Source of the DNA: Rhabditophanes sp. KR3021
Lineage: Eukaryota; Nematoda; Chromadorea; Rhabditida; Alloionematidae
Length of the DNA stretch: 64,000 nt
Assembly (NCBI GenBank): GCA_963281155.1
Contig: CAUJLY010000004.1
Location: forward strand, 496,001 to 560,000
Direction: 5' to 3'
Shown here in pieces: positions 24,962 to 37,692 of this stretch (the first letter of the stretch is position 1; every line of letters starts with the position of its first letter). The position numbers were made by a program, and so were the translations under genes. The notes beneath the pieces were generated by a model. It was not told the DNA's origin, searched no databases, and saw only the letters and a list, made by a program, of their open reading frames with translations.

Positions 24962-26580
24962 GTTTAGAAATATAATATTTGAAGCAATTTATTAAAGTAT
25001 CTATAAACAAGAACAATTGTTAAATGTATTAGCAAACTGGAATGGTTCCAAATAATTTTTTATAGTACCAAAACTAAAAGTGCAAAATGTGTTTGAATAG
25101 CGTTTCTTTGGAAGGAATATAAATTAAAATGGCAAGTGATATGGAAATAGAATGATTTGGTGGGAAAATTAGATGAGCATAATGATTGTGGAAGGTGGGA
25201 ATTTATATGGATCATTCTAACTAAAAAGAAGATGACTAAAATGACGTGAAAATGTTTGGGTCTTTTGGTTTGCTCACAAACCCGGGATACTCGTTCCGCA
25301 AACAAACTCATATCTGAAAACTTTTGTAACGATATTCTTTGATTTTCGTAAAAAGACAAAATTGATATTTTGTAAATTTGTAACATATTAAATGTGAAAA
25401 TAAATTTGCATATCAATGTGGCCTAGCAAATATCCTCTGTTGTGTTTTAATTTTTTTACTATTTGTCGAGTATATCAATTTAAGAAAAACACGCAAAAAT
25501 GTTGGAACGCAGTTCAAGAGTCGAAACATTGAAATTTCCATCAATAACTAATTGACACAGATCAGAGTTAAATTAAGAGCCTCTTACTTGAATTAGAAGG
25601 ATTGCTAGTCAAATTTAGTTTAATGAGTGAAGGCAGTACTTTTGTATCATTGACTTCCTAATAAACTTTTAAAATGTCCTATTCAGTATAATCTTTTACA
25701 CTGATACAAGTATTTGCCAAAAGGAATTTGTCTTTAGTTCTAAGAAATTACAATTGGATATAATTTGATAAATAGTAAATAAAGCCTTTCAAATAATTTA
25801 AATGAAATTGTATCACATTACTTGTGTACAAATAATTTTGTATAATTCAAAATCCAACAAATGTTGCCACGTTTTGGAAATATTTTAAAGAATATTTTCG
25901 ATCTAAATTGAAACAAATATCAAAGTAAAAACGTACATTTTTATAAATTGCATTTCATTTTGGCTGGTCGAAAATGATTCAAAAATGAATGCTACATTTG
26001 TTCAATTTCGCACTTTTCGAAGCAAGTATCTCAGGTTTGCGTGTAGGGAGATCAAGAAATGAGAACTTTAAAGATGGCTTAATTCAATTGTTAATATTTT
26101 GCTTCATTTTAAGAGTAATCTTTGATCATGTATCATTAAATGCGAAACCATTTGAGGCATGCTTATTAATATAATAATTTGCCCTTCTTATATGTAAAAA
26201 GGTGTTAAGTTCAAAAAATCGATTTCTTAGTTAACATCAACTGACTAGAAACACACTTTCAATAAAAAGAAAACCCTAATAAATTGGAAGACAACTATTT
26301 GCCTAATTTATAAGAAATGACTCTAAACTTGGGCAGACATTCGACTAATCTTTAAACTTTTTAATATATTTATGTAAAAAGCATCAAAATCCGTATACTC
26401 ACATTGCCCAAAACGTTTACCTAAGCACTTATTGCAGTTTCGTAAGAATCTGGGTGTTCAGATAGTTAAAAATGAGAACCTTTATTTAAGAAAAGCCTTC
26501 CTTATAAATAAGAATAATGGACATATATGCATGGTAATTTATCTAACTTATTAACCTTGCAACTATCGAAAGAATAAAAT
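24962..26580. other. AT-rich intergenic region
   Basis: About 1.6 kb without a convincing gene. A minus-strand frame near 25060-25310 begins after a TTTTCAG but becomes low-complexity and has no recognisable domain. The poly(A) signal of the next minus-strand gene (plus TTTATT) is at 26481-26486. Confidence 0.5.
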
Positions 26581-29515
26581 TTAATCATAAACAATATCGA
26601 CAACGGCTTTTCTATCACCAACAACAATTCTTTTTGTCAAATCACATGAAGGCAAGCAAAACTTGGCGACATTTCCACTTTGACAAGGACCATTCGTGAA
26701 GCAGAACCTTTTTACACAACAAATAGTCTTTGAACCACACTCTTCATTTTTATTGCATTCGGAGGTTATTTGGGTCGAATTATCTTTAGATTCAATTTGG
26801 ATTGGTTTGTTGTGCCGGTTCGAGAAGTTGAAGACGATTCGTTTGGGGTCATTTGTGAGGTTTGAGGCTGGAATGGAGTGAGAATTGTCGTTGATTGGTG
26901 GTCTGTAAGAACGTGTGTAAATTTGTTCATCCAGGGCTTTTGGTCTTTTTGTGGTAAGTTCATCACTTTCAAACTCTTTCATGATATAGATTTTTTTTGT
27001 TATCATTTCATTGTCTGTTCTAGCCTTACGTGTACTTTCTTTTCTTTTAAATAAAATAGCCTTCATTGTACTGCTTTCAGGCAATGACAACGTCGTCCTT
27101 GAATAACTAATGGGAGGAACCGTTGTTTCAGTACTCGATAGCCTAATTACCTTCGCGGTAGAAGTTGTCACTGCCCTACTTTCAGGCACCTCCAAATTCC
27201 TAACAATATCTTCATAAACAAACTTATCACTCTCCATCTCTCCATAATTCCATTCTTCAACACTTCCCTTCCCCGAATCTCCATCTCTTTTAATTGCCTC
27301 AACATTCAACACTTGCCCCGCCTCTCCAATTACCTCACAAATTCCCTTAATGCAGTTATATCCAACTGGACATTGATTCCAATCACTACAATAATCTAAA
27401 CAAAAAATCATCATCACAAAACTCTAACCACAAGATCCTTCATTTTAAAAGACACATTTACACATATCCCAAACATGACACACATATAATTAACTTTAAT
27501 TTTCAACAAAATTTAATAATTACCTCTCTTATCTATACAATAATTCAAAGATAGACAAAGAAAATGAGTAAGTATATATATATTTATGGTAACGTAATTA
27601 TACTTTCATAACAAACATTAATCTAATCAAATATATCTTTTGTACATAGAGCAAACAGGACACAGACAACACTTTTGGTTAGGTAAAGCAGGTTCGTTTA
27701 GAGTTAGTTGGTGGTACCTGTGAGGGGAAGAAGATGGGTTGGGAAGGAGAGACGATTGATGTGTTGGAAGGTTCGTTTATGGCGGCGGTTGTATGGATTG
27801 AATTGGAGTTGGTTCACTCCGAGGGAAGGGGAGGGTGTGGATTGTTTGGGGGTGTAAGAAGCGGTTGTTCTTTCCACGCCTAGGTCTGCTCCGATTGGCA
27901 TTGTGTAAGAACTGTCTTCAACTCCCAAACTTGAGGGGGGTTGTGATGTTGTTGAGGCCAACACGCGACTCGAGTATTTGTTTGCACTTACCACTTTTGC
28001 CATTTCCACTCCTTGATCGTACCTGCTAACTGATTTAGCTGTGGTTGAAGGCAAGTTATAGGACAATGTAGATGCCTCTACTCCTAAGCTTTTAGGTTCT
28101 TCTGTGGTTGAAGGCAAACTATAGGACAATGTAGATGCCTCTACTCCTAGACTTTTAGGCTCTTGAGTAGTTGGCGGTAAAAATTGACTTTTTGTGGACA
28201 ATTCCACCACAAACTCATCTTTAGACGATGATGAAAATGAAATTTCGGGAATCTTGGTCCAACTACCTTCATCCGTAGTCAAGACAGACTGCAAAGTGGT
28301 TGAAACCAAATGTTGAGTAACTGCCTTCCCTGCCTTCACTCCCAAGTTTCTCCCATACCCCACCCTTTGAGCATCCAAACCACTACTCTCATACCCACCA
28401 CCAACATTCACCCCTTCAACATCCAAACCAATCTTCTCAGTAGTATATTGAATCTCAGTCAAATGATGTTCATTAACACCAAAAGGTTCATCTCCGTAGT
28501 TAGGTAATGATTTAGGGTTTGGTGCCATCACACCTTGATCTTTGTAAGTTGTTGTTGACATTATATAAGGTGCGTTTGTTGCCGTGTCAACAGCCATATC
28601 TTTTGAGGTGGTTGATTGTATGAAGTTGTAGTTGGGAGTGGTTGAGTCTTGGGTGTCAGTCATACTTTCGACACCTTCATCTTCGCCCTCTTTCGTCTTG
28701 CAAACACCTGAGTTTTCCATATCTTGTTCAAAGTCAGGAGCACAGAGACATTTTTTGAATTCGCAAACATATTCAGGTCCTCTGCAATCGCCTTGGGATT
28801 GACAACGTTTTGGAATCCAAAAACAGGAGCAAGCCTGGCAGCCTTTTGAATTGATTGAAATACCACATCCGGGTTTGCAAATCGGCGGAGGTTTGCAATC
28901 ATGAACAACATCAACTCTATTATGTTCAATGGCTGGTGGAACTGAAACTTTCAACCTTGATGGCAAAGTATAATTACGTACGACGTGAGGAGATCGGATG
29001 GTTTGAATTGCATTTTTGTCTTTCACTATTAATCTTGAAGCTCTAGGAATGAGAGGCAAAAAAGTAAGAGGTGGCGGAATAGGCCCGTTGTCTGGCATTA
29101 AAGGCAAATCCCCAGACTTGTCCTCCTCATCAACCATAATGAAGTTTTTGTCAATTTCATTTCCATTCCCAATCAAGGACCTTCTTTCCTCATTAGAAAT
29201 ATCAATGATGCCCGGTTGTTCGGGAATAATGGATGGGGGCAAGGCCATTCCCGTAACTCTGTGGACTTTGTCACTCCTAGGCGTAGTATTACTAACTATC
29301 GGAATTTCCTTCACTTTAGATGGATCAACATCAGTAGTCTGGATGAATTCTTGCAACAAATCAGCTTCAGTAAAAGACGAAGGAACATCTAAGGCAAGTT
29401 CACCCTGTGCAAACAAATCATCTTGGGCTTTGAACGGCTTCTCGCCGGAGGCTCCCTGTTGGCAGGTTAAATTAATTAGTACAAATATTGGATAAATGTA
29501 TACTAGTAGGAGCAT
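26581..29515 (-). CDS. Secreted antistasin/EB-type cysteine-rich protein with tandem repeats
   Basis: The proposed two-exon gene is 29515-27718 and 27395-26581. The phases match (CACAG|GTACC donor, TTTTTTGTTTAG acceptor) and give 870 aa. The ATG at 29515 is preferred to the upstream frame start because it follows a TTTTCAG and begins a clean signal peptide (MLLLVYIYPIFVLINLTC). Around aa 203-265 lie an antistasin-like CKPPPICKPGCGIS...GCQACSC segment and an EB/EGF-like CQSQGDC...CLCAPDF segment. A Thr/Ser-rich stalk follows, with a 21-aa repeat (units of SLGVEASTLSY-LPSTTEEPK) near aa 450-490 and a dibasic RRHKR. The second exon adds two more cysteine modules (CSDWNQCPVGYNC; CNKNEECGSKTICC). 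It is probably extracellular; the function is unknown. If the splice is wrong, these are two adjacent genes. Confidence 0.65.
28041..28190 (-). repeat. 63-bp tandem repeat inside the secreted protein
   Basis: Units starting at 28041, 28104 and 28167 (two full, one partial) encode a 21-residue repeat. The 63-bp period keeps the reading frame. The first two units are nearly identical at DNA level, indicating recent duplication. Confidence 0.85.
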
Positions 29516-30457
29516 AGTTATAAGAAGTTCTGAAAAGTATAACAAATTGGACATGCAATTAGAAGTAACGAATCATTCGCATGGACTAAATTATATCTTG
29601 TGAACAAATTAGACTAATGACACAGTCCACTTTAGAGTCTTTTCAAAACGAATTATCCGACGTGAAAAGGGTATCGTGAGGATGTTAAAGGCAATTAATG
29701 CACTATATGAAACATTTCGCATACATAAGTTAAAAATTAGTCTGTGGCAAGGTTAACGATAATGTGATGTTCGCAAAAAAAGAACTACAAACCATTTAAC
29801 CAAATACAATGCACAACCAAAATGTAATGATAAATATTCACTTAATCTTCAACAAACCTTTTATATAGTGGAGACTTTCAAGGATAAAAGAGAAGAAGCA
29901 TCCTTAAAAGGTGTTGTAGAGGATGCAAAACCATTTAACACACATCCATCCTTATTTGTCTCCACCTAAAAAAGTGCTTTTTGTTGATCGTTATAAATAC
30001 ATATCATATATGTGTATGATTATTATTAATATAAAATAAACTTATTGAAGAAGGCGAAGATCTGATATCCATAAAACTAGTCCTTTCCTCCTCACCAACC
30101 CTTCATAATTGAGGTTTGAATTTGTTTGGAAATGTCATTTATTTACAAATTGTCACTACTATGTTAACATGTTTCTGTCAAAGACTTTCCATTTTGTTAC
30201 AAAAAGAGGACAGAACATCATTTAGAGGTAAAAAAGAAACCTTGGAGGAAAAGTGAAGAAGAGATGCTTGTTGTTGCAAACAAGGATGACCATGATATTT
30301 GGTTTGTGTGGAAGGAGGTTGTTTAAAAAAGGAAATATTTTGGTGGATATTTAAGATGCAAAAGTGTTGAAAGAAACTTTTATTCTAACAAAATAAAGAT
30401 TATTCAAAAGGTAGATTATTTAAATTATATAGTTAACAGCAATTGATGTAGACAATT
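29516..30457. other. Intergenic region
   Basis: About 940 nt, AT-rich, between two minus-strand genes. It holds the ALKBH6 poly(A) signal (plus TTTATT at 30378-30383). No gene seen. Confidence 0.6.
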
Positions 30458-31188
30458 TTACTTGGTTCCCTTCACCAGTGAAAGCAAGTTGAGTTTGGAA
30501 ACTTTTTCGATATGTCTAAAGGTAAGGGAAGTTCGCGTTGAGCGATCTAGTTCAACTTTCCCTTCCAATGGCAAATTAGATGCGTTCAAAACGTGGATAG
30601 ACCCAATGTCATCACTAGTACACTCCTTGATTCCATGCAAATGGTTGTGGTACATCTCCTCCGACAGCAACAGCAAACTTCGTCTATCCAGATAAAGTGA
30701 ACCCACAAGTCTCCTAGCCTCGAAGACTTCATTCTTCTCGACCTCATAAAAGTCAAGAAAAGTATGGCTTCCTAAACTTATAGTACCCACCATCGGATAA
30801 TAAGCATCACCATCCCCATGTGGCATGATGCCTAAAAGCAACGAACTAAATAAAGGCCATCATTTTTTAAATTACCTTGACCAGGCTTGTATTCATTAAC
30901 CAGGAGATGGTTGGGTCTTTTGGATGGATCGAAAGCATTCTTGACACCCATGATCCTGTCCAAAAAGGGCTCCCACTCTTTCGGGATGCCTTCATCCGGT
31001 ATTAGGACATTTTTCTTCAGTATACCACCGTAGACTTGGAGTCTCCTGTTACATAAGTAGTCCCATTTTGGAGTGGGTGCTGAATTCACAACATGCATCA
31101 AGTATTCTTCTTCTTCCTCCGTGATGAAGTCCGGAATATAGCAGACCCTGGCGGGTGCTTTTGCCACAATGTAATCCTTGGCATCCAT
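30458..31188 (-). CDS. ALKBH6: ALKBH6-like Fe(II)/2-oxoglutarate dioxygenase
   Basis: AlkB-family dioxygenase most like ALKBH6, a poorly characterised nucleic-acid-binding demethylase-type protein. Exon 1 is 31188-30876 and exon 2 is 30831-30458, with a 44-nt intron and 228 aa (human 238). Family segments are YIPDFITEEEEEYLM, PKWDYLCNRRLQVYGG and NHLLVNEYKPGQGIMPHGDG. The last includes the HxD metal ligands; YYPMVGTISLGSHTFLDFY follows. The distal His is in HNHLHGI and the 2-oxoglutarate Arg in RTSLTFRHI. Its start codon lies 211 nt from that of PRPF6 on the opposite strand, so a shared promoter is likely. Confidence 0.95.
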
Positions 31189-31399
31189 AATAATGCGAAA
31201 AATGACCTGAGACGCCGAGTAACTTTAATCTAATGCCAAAACGTTACCAATCCTCCCCATCGCATCCTTTCTCAATTCGTTGTAAGATTAGGCATTGGAA
31301 AGTAGCCTCCTTACCAAGCAACCAAATCGACTCCTTCCACTACCATTCCTTACAAAGTCCATTAGTGTGTTCTTTCAAACTATTTAGTATTACTTATCC

Positions 31400-34300
31400 A
31401 TGGCTACCTTCATTCCCGGTAGTTTAGTGGACAAGAATCGAAAACATTTTCTAAATCAACCTGCTCCAGCTGGGTATGTCGCCGGAATAGGGCGAGGTGA
31501 CTTCGGCTTCACAACTAGATCCGATATCGGGCCTGCTAGGGCCGCCGTTCCTGGAGAGGAGGCCAAGGCAGGTGCTAGTGCTCCCAAGAAAGCGAAGGAG
31601 GATGAGGAGAAGGAAACGGCTAGTTATAATGATAGCAATTATGATGAATTTGATGGGTACAAGGGCAGTTTGTTCGACAAAGATCCTTATGAGAAGGATG
31701 ATGAGGAGGCAGATATTATCTACAATGCTATTGATAATAGGTTGGATGAGAGAAGGAAGGACATAAGAGAAAAGAAGAAATCGCAAGAGATGGAGAATTT
31801 CTTCAAAGCTAGACCCAAATTGCAGCATGAGTTTTCTGATTCAAAAAGAGATTTAGCCAATGTTACTCTCGAGGAATGGGCTGCAATTCCGGAAGTTGGG
31901 GATGGAAGGAACAAAGCAAAGAGAAACCCAAGAACTGATAGGTAAGTGTTGTTTTACATATGATGATTTATTTCCAAACTAAAGCAAAGTAAAATGTTTG
32001 TTAGGTTATTGTGTGCTTGGTGAACCCATTTTTGAGAAAGTTAATTAAATTAAAAGCCTTTAGAACAGCTACATTTTTAGATTTTACCAAAGTGTAGTTA
32101 CTTTGATAAGGCGACATTGCTTTTGATATTTATTAACTTTATATAGAATGTTGACAAGTTTTCAATCTGATGTTTCTTCTACAACATTTACTTCATCTTT
32201 GATTTTAGGATTACTGCAGCCCCGGACTCTCTGATCGCAATGTCATTGTCTTATAGTCAAACGGCAGGAGCACTATCTTCCTCTGTCCAAAACGAAGGAT
32301 TCCAAAGCGAAGTTCCTGGCATCCAAACAACCGACCTGGATTTAGTCCAAATGGGCCAAGCAAAAAACAGATTGATGGATATTAGACTGAACCAAGCATC
32401 CGACTCAGTCACTGGACAGACTGTCATAGACCCAACCGGTTATATTACTGGCCTTCAATCGAATGTACCAGCAGTCGGAGCAGATATCAATGACATCAAG
32501 AAGTTCAGGAAATTATTGAAGTCAGTTCGAGATACTAATCCAAAGCATACGCCTGCCTGGATTGCTTCAGCTCGATTGGAAGAGAATGCGGGGAAAAGTC
32601 AGGCAGGGAGGAATTTAATAATGGAAGGGGTTGAGAAAAATCCTAAGTCTGAGGAAATATGGATGGAGGCTATTAGGATGCATCCACCTGAAACAGCTAA
32701 GAAAATAGTTGCAAATGCTGTTAGTCACCTTCCGCATTCGGTTGCTATTTGGATGAAGGCTGCAAGTATGGAGGCTGAGACGAAGGCCAAAAGAAAAGTG
32801 ATTAGGAAAGCGTTGGAGAATGTTCCTACTTCAGTTGTGTTGTGGAAAGGTGCCGTTCAATTAGAAGAATCAGAAGAGGCCAGGCAATTGCTGGCAAGGG
32901 CGGTTGAGTGTTGTCCTACGTCAACGGAATTGTGGCTGGCTTTGGCGAAGCTTGAAACCTACGACAATGCAAGGAAGGTTTTGAATAAAGCTAGAGAGCA
33001 TGTTCCGACTGAGAGATTAATTTGGATTTCGGCGGCAAAGTTAGAGGAGTCCAATCAAAGTTTGGAAAGAATTCAGCTTATTGTCGATAGGGCTTTGACT
33101 GTTCTAAGAGCAAATATGGTCGAAATTAATAGAAGTCAATGGATGAAAGATGCGATTGATTGCGAAAAGTCTGGGTGTCCTCATACTTCTAAGGCCATTA
33201 TTACTGCTATCTTACCACTTAATGTGGAAGAATTGGACAAAGGGAAATGTGGTTTGAGGTTAGTTTGTGGAACTAAAATATAAAAATGAGACTTGTTAAA
33301 AAAGGCAGCAGATGACTTTGCGTCTGAATAAATTGGTGCATCTTTGGCATAGCCGGTCTGGGTAATACGATACTTTAGTAATTAAAAAATCTAAATCTCT
33401 CTTCCATAAATATTTAATATGTAACTTGTTTTAGGATGCCGAACATTTCAAAAAAGAAGAAGCTTTTGCCTGTGCTCGTGCCGTCTACTCAATCTTACTC
33501 GAAGCCTTTCCAACTAAGAAGAAAGTTTGGTTGACGGTTGTAAACTTCGAAAGAGAACACGGGACGCCAGAAACGTATCTCAACATTCTTAAGGCAGCAG
33601 TTGACAAAGTGCCTCAGGTTGAAGTCATTTGGCTGATGTATGCCAAATGTTCGTGGCAAAATGTGTCAATTGACTCGGCAAGGGATATCTTGAGTTTGGC
33701 TTTTAGATCTAATGCGGATTCAGTCGAAATTTGGTTGGCTGCTGTTAAGTTGGAGAGTGTGGTGGGAGAAAATGCTAAGGCTAGGAAGTTGCTGAGTAAA
33801 GCCAGAGATAAGACTGAGTCCCCTAGAATTTGGATGAAGTCAGCTAGGTTGGAGTGGTGCATGGGTGAGTTGGCGGTGGCTAAGAAATTGTTGGTCCAAG
33901 CTATAGAGAAATTCCCCGACTTTCCAAAGTTATACATGATGCTCGGCCAAATATATCAACAAGAAGAAAATATAGAAGAAGCCCGTGCCATTTATTCAAA
34001 TGGAATCAAGAAGAATCCGGAAAGTCACACGTTATGGATATTACTATCCCGATTAGATGAATCTCAAAACTCCATTGTTGTAGCTAGGTCCATCTTAGAA
34101 AAGGCCAGACTAAAGATCCCAAACAACCCTTATATTTGGTTAGAGTCAATCAGATTGGAAGCCAGGGCAGGTTTCAAAGAATTAGCGAACGAAAGATTGT
34201 CAAGAGCTTTGCAATGTTGTGAGTCAGATGGAATTATCTGGGCAGAGGCAATTTGGATGGAAGATCGTCACGGAAAGAATTCGAAACTCCAAGATGCCTT

Positions 34301-34625
34301 TAGCAAGTGTGAACATGACGCAGATGTTGTCTTGTCGGCTGCTAAGATGTTCTGGTCCAAGAGACGAATTGACAAAGCAAGGAATTGGTTTCAAAGGGCT
34401 CTTAAGATTAATTCTGACCACGGAGATTGTTGGGCTTATTACTACAAGTTCGAATTATTACATGGAACTTTAGAGGAAGGGAGACTTGTTTATGACAAAT
34501 GCATCAAATGTGAACCTTGTCATGGGGAAACTTGGCAGAAAATTTCAAAGGATGTCAAAAATTGGAACTTGAAGACAGCTGATATATTGACTTTGGTTGC
34601 TTCTGAGTTGGAAATTCCAAAATAG
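31400..34625 (+). CDS. PRPF6: PRPF6/Prp6 U5-tri-snRNP splicing factor
   Basis: HAT-repeat scaffold that bridges U5 and U4/U6 snRNPs in the tri-snRNP. Exons are 31400-31941, 32209-33258 and 33435-34625, about 927 aa (human 941). The N-terminal PRP1 domain ([37 protein letters not shown]) is followed by about 20 HAT/TPR-like repeats ([24 protein letters not shown] and similar). It ends in [14 protein letters not shown]. At the end of exon 2 the frame breaks by one base in GGGAAATG (33243-33250). Adding one base restores MWFEDAEHF across the GAG|GTTAGT donor, matching the human TWMEDAD region. The stop is followed within 160 nt by MRPS18B, with no AATAAA between, suggesting an operon. Confidence 0.97.
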
Positions 34626-34785
34626 ACTATTGATTTGATGAATTTTGTATAGCGGCATGCATTTATACATTTTTAATTAAATTATTTTATATATCTGTTG
34701 TTATGATTGGTAGTGTTTAAAAGCGCTAAAAATATCTTCCAAATTATCCTTAAATTTGTAAATAATATTAAATTTGCAGGCAAAA

Positions 34786-35551
34786 ATGCTCTCCATAGCC
34801 AGGCTGACGAAAAGCCTCGTCAAATCCAATTTGCCCCAAATCAAATACTCCCACCGGTTATGCTCCTCGGATACAAAGACAGAAAACACAGTCGCTCACA
34901 ACCATATTGAAAGAAAGAAGGGTCTTTTCAAGCCATTTCACTCCATCACCGATCAAGTCAATTACATGGCTAGTGAAGTTTATGAGGAAACTTACAAAGG
35001 ACTACCTGTTTTTAAATGGTACAAGAGAAATATTCGTGGTCAGGAAGTTACTCAATCTAAGCCTAGATTATTCTGCATCGACAAAGAAGGCAAATTTAAT
35101 GTGAATCATGCCTGCCCAATTTGCAGGGATGAATATTTATACTTTGACTATAGGGTAAGTTAAAGTTGAATCAATTAATTGGTAATATTTCCAGAATCCC
35201 ACCCTTATCGAACAATTCTTAGCTGCTGGAACTGACCAAGTAATTCATATTTTAAAAACTGGACTATGTCGCGAGCAATACAACCAACTTCAAGCTCAAT
35301 TAATCAAAGCAAAAGAACATGGAACTATTACTTTCACGATTGATTTTCGTAGTTTCGACTACAAACAATGGTACCCCACAAGAGATGTTACTCACATAAC
35401 CAAACATAAAATCCCAGCCAATTTAAATGATGCCTCAATGGCTGACATCCACCCACAACCATTGGTCGACTTCCCTGCCCACAAACGTGACTACGGCACA
35501 AATTGGGACCAATGGTGGATTCGACATGATGAGTTTAAAAAATCGAAATAA
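34786..35551 (+). CDS. MRPS18B: Mitochondrial small-subunit ribosomal protein S18B (mS40)
   Basis: Exons 34786-35154 and 35195-35551 (40-nt intron) give 241 aa (human MRPS18B is 258). The bS18-like core NHACPICRDEYLYFDYRNPTLIEQFL, with its CxxC, matches the human NPCPICRDHKL segment and is followed by LCREQYNQLQAQLIKAKEHG. The Lys-rich N-terminus fits a mitochondrial presequence. An acceptor AAATTTGCAG lies 6 nt before the ATG at the right place for SL trans-splicing, and PRPF6 ends 160 nt upstream. AATAAA at 35599-35604. Confidence 0.9.
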
Positions 35552-36307
35552 TTTGTTCTCTTTAATTAGTTAATATGTTAATTAGTTTGTTTGTTATAAA
35601 TAAATACTTTATCAAAGTCGACGTGCACTTAATTCGAATATTTAATCATACTCTTAATACCATTTGTTTCAACATTCTTTGGTAGTCATATAATTCATTC
35701 TACTGATCATTGATTACTAATAGCACATTTATATCTATTATATCAGTAACGTGTATTAACAAATTCACTTTTGTTTCGTTTGCATATTTAAGCGGTACCA
35801 CTTGTATTGATATAATAATAGTTTATATCTTTAAATATTTGTCAAACTATGTTATGCCCTTAGGAGTCTTTAAAACAAGTGCCATTTATGACTAATATTT
35901 ATAAATATTTTATACATTAAGCCGTGCATTAGTAACGACTAAATTTTTTTAAACACTCATACGCTCAAATACGCTTTACACCTACATTTGTTAACTATAA
36001 CATATAAACATATGGAAATGACATAAATTTACAAAGAACGTATAAATGTGCCAAAGCATCTCATTCAACACAAATAAACTGTATAATACGCGTCCCTATT
36101 AACAACAAAACCTTCTATTCAATCTCATTTACATATTTCCTACCAAAGATTATCAATAAATGTAATGTTATTAATTTATTTCATCTTTAGGCACTCCCTG
36201 AAAGAACTAACTATTTAAGTTCTCATCACCAAACTTGATGCCTTCATACTTTGAACTAAAATATTTTGTATAGTGCATTGCATGTTCAGATAAATGCTTT
36301 TAGCAGG
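35552..36307. other. Intergenic region
   Basis: About 750 nt, AT-rich, with the MRPS18B poly(A) signal and presumably the receptor promoter. No gene seen. Confidence 0.6.
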
Positions 36308-37692
36308 ATGGGCCCTAGTCACGAAACAGATGTTTCACTGAAAGGTAAAGGAGTTTTGAGTTTATTTATATTTTATATATTTTCAGATATGGGTAAAAGT
36401 GATTTCAAATTAAGTGACAAAGAAGGTAATTACAAGAAAAGATAATTATAATAGTTCTTTTTAGTTCAGCATTGCCTTGTTTGCGAAGCACCTGGTGCGT
36501 CTATTTATTACAAATGCCTCGTTTGTCAAGGGTGTAAATCTTTCTTTAGACGTGTTATCATTGAAGGCCGCATTTTCAAGTGTAGATTTGATGAAACGTG
36601 TGTGGTTAACGTTCTTACCCGTAACTCATGCAGAAAGTGTAGGTTTTCGAAGTGTATAGATAAAGGCAAGTTGGCAAGAGAGGTACATTTGTTTATTTGT
36701 GTCATTTAGGAATGAATAAAGATGAGTTGAATGAAGAAAAGAGGAGAAAGCGAAAGAATAAATGTTGTAATGTTTCACCCATGGATGGAAGTGGCGTCTT
36801 TAGGCATGCTTTTATTGACCAATTAGCTGAGATGGAGGATTGTTTTGTTAAGATTATGGCTTCTAAAATTACTCCAATTTACAACTCCATTGATGAAGGG
36901 TTTAAAACGAAATACTCAATCTTTAGGGATGTTGCTACTTACGATGAAGAAAAGATGGAGGAAAACCAAGAGACTAATTTTTCTTACTGGAGAGCAAAAA
37001 CGTTGAGTGTATTTATTGAGTGGTGCAAGTGTTTTGACTTTTTTAATGAATTGCCCAAAAACGACAGACATGTCCTTATCATTAATACCTCCTTTTCATT
37101 CCTAGTTTTGTCGGAAGCCTTTCATACCCCAGTCAAATACACAGACAGGATAGTTTTTCCAGACGGTTTGGCGGTAAGTTGTTAACAAGCTTACCTAATT
37201 CTACTTCAAATAATTAAAGGGCTACAGGAATATCTCCTCAAATACATTACGTGAAAGAAAAGGCCTGATTCCTACGGTTGTTGCCGTCATCAATAATATC
37301 TTAGTTCCCATCAGAAAGATGGAAATGGACGTGATTGAGTATGCTCTATTGCAAGTCATCATCTTCCTGGATAGAGAATGCATTTCATTGTCACCTAAAG
37401 CTATCGAGGTGGTGTATAAAAAAAGAACCGACACATTAACTATTTTGAAGCAATATCTAAATTCTAAATTTACACCATCTGAAGCCGGCGTTAGATTCGG
37501 TGAATTGTTGCTGAGGATTCCGAATATTCTAGTAAGTGTCTTCGTAATTAAACAAATCATTTCGATCACTTTTAGAAAGTATCAGCCTTCAAAAGAGAAA
37601 CTCTTTCAACTATCGAAACTTTCAACCTACTCGCACCACATCCATTGACAATGGAAATAAGTACACTCTACCCTTTAATCTCATTTTTTTGA
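36308..37692 (+). CDS. Nuclear hormone receptor (nematode NHR type)
   Basis: Ligand-activated or orphan transcription factor. Six exons (36308-36344, 36387-36425, 36465-36665, 36710-37173, 37220-37531, 37576-37692) total 390 codons with matching phases. The DNA-binding domain has both Cys4 fingers. Finger 1 begins CLVCEAPGASIYYKC with P-box CQGCKSFFRR; finger 2 is C-x5-C-x9-C-x2-C ending SCRKCRFSKC. The hinge starts DKGMNKDEL, and about 290 residues of divergent ligand-binding domain follow. The intron after exon 3 must start with GC (AAAG|GCAAGT); the only nearby GT gives a stop and a 28-nt intron. The TTTTAGCAG just before the ATG may be a trans-splice site. A specific nhr orthologue cannot be named. 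Confidence 0.92.

Noticed and set aside
25060..25416. Minus-strand 118-codon frame
   Set aside because: The start after TTTTCAG is attractive, but the remainder is Phe/His/Leu-rich and low in coding character.
27396..27417. ATG start MMMIFC for the second cysteine-rich frame as a separate gene
   Set aside because: These codons lie in a polypyrimidine tract ending TTTGTTTAG, so the frame more likely begins as a downstream exon of the preceding gene.
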